From positions 1 through 6,582 of the forward strand of contig JAFGQA010000313.1 of NCBI GenBank assembly GCA_016935885.1: a DNA stretch of 6,582 bases, read 5' to 3'. This DNA comes from Phycisphaerae bacterium (lineage in GTDB: Bacteria > Planctomycetota > Phycisphaerae > UBA1845 > UTPLA1). Shown here piece after piece: positions 4,973-6,582 of this stretch (its first letter is position 1; the number at the start of each line of letters is the position of its first letter). Made by a program: the position numbers and the translations under genes. Under the pieces are notes generated by a model. That model saw only the letters and a list, made by a program, of their open reading frames with translations. It was not told where the DNA came from and searched no databases.

Positions 4973-6170
4973 CGACCTTGACGATCACCGCAAGCGCCGT
5001 GTCGCCCGCGGCGCAGCCGGTGAACAGGCCGTATCCACCGCCCGTCAGCGCCAGTTCTTCGATCAGCTCGATGATCAGCCGGGCGCCCGTCGGGGCCTGC
5101 GGGTGCCCCCAGACGAGTGAGCTACCGTAGCTGTTCATCGTCGAGACATCGATCTCCATAGTCCTTGCGAAGAAGACGTCGTTCACCGCAAAGGGATTGT
5201 GCGTCTTGACGGCCTTGATGTCCTTCATGGTGATCCCCGCCCGGTCGAGGGCCTGTCGCGAGGCCGGCACGTTGGCCATGGGCATGAAGGCCTTCTCCGC
5301 GCGCCCCTGGCCGCACGACACGACACGCACCGAGACGTTCGGGTCCCTGCTCAACTCCGCGGCCTTCTCGCGGGTGGTCACGATCACTCCCGTATTCCCG
5401 TCGGCCGGATAGGTTTGCGTGCCGAAGGTGACGGTCCCGCCTTCGAGGGCCGGCTTGAGCTTCGCGAGGCCGCCGGCCGTGGTGGGGAAGACGCCTTCGT
5501 CGCCGGTCACGGTCTTAAGGACCTTGCGGCCAGATTGGTCCTTGACCTCAATGGGAAGGACCATGAAACGCTTAAGAAACGCGGCATCATCCTTTAGGGC
5601 ATCTTGATACTGCTGATAACGCATCAAGGCCACCTCGTCCTGGGCGGCCCGGTCGATGCCGGCCTTCTTCGCCACGTTCTCCGCGGTCTGGACCATGGAG
5701 TTCTTCGCATACGGATCGCGGCCGAAGTTGTCCCACACCCAGTCCTCTGTCTTGCCGACGCCACCGACCGCCAGCGGATTCGGATAGTAGATGTGCGGCG
5801 AATTGCTCGTACGGTCGCACAAGAGGGCAAGGACACAGGCGTGCATACCCAGTTCGACCCCCATCGCTGCGCTGGTGATCACCTTGCCCGACGTGGCGCA
5901 GGCCTGGCTGACGATCGGCCCGGTGATGCCCGGCGCCCCGATCAGGCCCGCCACCCACGGCCCGCCATAGAAGCTGAACTGCTGGGGGACCGTCAGGCCT
6001 AAGAAAAGCCCGTCGAATACGTCGGCGGAGATCTTCCGCTCTGCAAGCGCCCGCACGGCCACGTCGGCGCCGAACTTCAAGGCGTGCAAATGACCAAAGC
6101 TGCCCTGCCACCGGCAGAACGGCGTTGACCAATAGCCGCCGTATGGGATGTATGCTTTCTTGAACTGCAC
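4968..6170 (-). CDS. Thiolase-family acyltransferase (acetyl-CoA acetyltransferase-like)
   Basis: This 400-residue cytoplasmic protein has the two-domain thiolase layout and usual length. The nucleophile is Cys91 in SQACATSG, the base is His356 in WGHPQAPTGAR, and the second cysteine is Cys386 in TGCAAGD. It should cleave a 3-oxoacyl-CoA with CoA, or run the reverse Claisen condensation. At 324-328 HNPFA replaces the NEAFA of classical thiolases. A His there recalls SCP2-type thiolases (HDCF), so this belongs to a divergent branch. I choose GTG at 6170 because GGAGGG lies 7 bases upstream. The ATG at 6185 overlaps that site, has no Shine-Dalgarno of its own, and would add five residues. The CoA-transferase remnant ends 22 bases upstream. 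With the downstream flavoenzyme it suggests beta-oxidation-like breakdown of a CoA thioester. Confidence 0.92.
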   Translation of the reverse strand: MQFKKAYIPYGGYWSTPFCRWQGSFGHLHALKFGADVAVRALAERKISADVFDGLFLGLTVPQQFSFYGGPWVAGLIGAPGITGPIVSQACATSGKVITSAAMGVELGMHACVLALLCDRTSNSPHIYYPNPLAVGGVGKTEDWVWDNFGRDPYAKNSMVQTAENVAKKAGIDRAAQDEVALMRYQQYQDALKDDAAFLKRFMVLPIEVKDQSGRKVLKTVTGDEGVFPTTAGGLAKLKPALEGGTVTFGTQTYPADGNTGVIVTTREKAAELSRDPNVSVRVVSCGQGRAEKAFMPMANVPASRQALDRAGITMKDIKAVKTHNPFAVNDVFFARTMEIDVSTMNSYGSSLVWGHPQAPTGARLIIELIEELALTGGGYGLFTGCAAGDTALAVIVKVD

Positions 6171-6177
6171 AGCGAAT

Positions 6178-6183
6178 CCCTCC
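6178..6183 (-). promoter_or_regulatory. Ribosome binding site favouring a GTG start for the thiolase
   Basis: The minus strand reads GGAGGG, seven bases (ATTCGCT), then GTG at 6170. The alternative ATG at 6185 provides the first G of this site and has only GTGACATACAC before it, with no purine-rich site. The GTG is therefore the more likely start. Confidence 0.65.
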
Positions 6184-6192
6184 ATGTGTATG

Positions 6193-6522
6193 TCACGCCA
6201 CGATCCCGGATTCCCTCAATCCGGCGAATCGCTCGATAGAGAAGCCAGCCTGCTGTAGGACTTTGTCCATGTCCTGTCCGTACCGGGGAGCATAAGGCAG
6301 GCACCGCCGTGAGGGAAGCTGATGTTCCCGCTCCACCGACGGCGGCGGCAGGCGGACGGGCTTTCGGGAAGGAGTGCTCGTCTCCAGCAACGCGTCTCGG
6401 ATGGGCGGATAGTCGATCACCTGCGGCACCGTATGGATCGGGGCGGCCACCAAGCCATTGGCGCCGAGAAACTCCACCAAGTCGCTGGTCCAGAAGCTAC
6501 AGCAGTTTAAGCTTGAGATTGC
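6193..6522 (-). pseudogene. 3' remnant of a class III (CaiB/BaiF) CoA-transferase
   Basis: The last 95 or so codons read like the C-terminus of a family III CoA-transferase. They run from LVEFLGANG and APIHTV, through PVRLPPPSV and LPYAPRYGQDMDKVLQQAGF, to a final LRESGIVA. Intact members have roughly 380-400 residues and move CoA between carboxylic acids. Here the frame is closed upstream by TAG (6523-6525), and no ATG precedes the homologous part, only TTG at 6480. The other two minus-strand frames also hit stops and show no CoA-transferase sequence up to the window edge. I infer that about three quarters of the gene is missing or separated by inserted repeat DNA. Expression of a small protein from TTG is possible but unlikely to be active. 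Family confidence is higher than confidence in the disruption. Confidence 0.6.
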
Positions 6523-6582
6523 CTATGCCGCCGACGCCGATCGGAACCGCGACCGTGAGGGAGCGGTCAGCGTTCACCCTTG
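6500..6582. other. Repeat-like DNA replacing the body of the CoA-transferase
   Basis: Every minus-strand frame is stopped here, and none resembles a CoA-transferase. The segment contains GCCGAC/GCCGAT-type hexamers (about 6528-6539) and overlapping short inverted repeats: GACCG with CGGTC (6551-6555, 6564-6568), or ACCGC with GCGGT (6546-6550, 6563-6567). From memory it looks like dispersed intergenic repeats of planctomycete-type genomes. That is an impression only. The window ends before its left-hand neighbour can be seen. Confidence 0.35.

Overview
The window is GC-rich bacterial DNA. It carries one plus-strand gene, a zinc alcohol dehydrogenase at 705-1703, and a minus-strand cluster from the right edge to about 2008. 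In transcription order the cluster holds a 5'-truncated class III CoA-transferase remnant, a thiolase-like acyltransferase, a large Old-Yellow-Enzyme/FadH-type flavin and Fe-S oxidoreductase, a 2[4Fe-4S] ferredoxin, and a small cysteine-rich protein resembling the L-2-amino-thiazoline-4-carboxylic acid hydrolase family. No rRNA, tRNA, CRISPR array, transposase or phage gene is visible.

Layout. Positions 1-704 hold no convincing gene. They carry a stem-loop with a T-run, a 12-bp tandem array with alternating units, a cluster of three hairpins sharing a loop sequence, a weak promoter candidate and a leader hairpin before the dehydrogenase. Positions 1704-2007 lie between convergent genes and hold a 16-bp tandem array and two hairpins. 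From 2008 to the right edge all genes read leftwards. Gaps between them are 97, 135, 64 and 22 bases. The 97-, 135- and 64-base gaps each hold their own hairpin or repeat, and a seven-base repeat runs into the thiolase stop codon. The last 60-80 bases look like intergenic repeat DNA, not the expected body of the CoA-transferase.

How the genes may work together. CoA-transferase, thiolase and an enoate/dienoyl-CoA-reductase-like flavoenzyme are typical of CoA-thioester catabolism, often in anaerobes. The substrate cannot be read from the sequence. The flavoenzyme keeps its FMN barrel, its Fe-S cysteines and its first dinucleotide motif. Its second (NAD(P)H) glycine motif is degraded, and a ferredoxin gene follows it, so ferredoxin-linked electron transfer is a reasonable but untested idea.

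Organism. High GC, widely spaced genes, and short hairpin and tandem repeats in nearly every gap suggest an uncultured bacterium. From memory the repeat style recalls Planctomycetota and relatives. This is a weak assignment, since no marker gene is present.

The most unusual content is non-coding: at least two families of small hairpins whose stems differ between copies while pairing is kept and flanks or loops stay constant, plus three unrelated tandem arrays (12, 16 and 7 bp).
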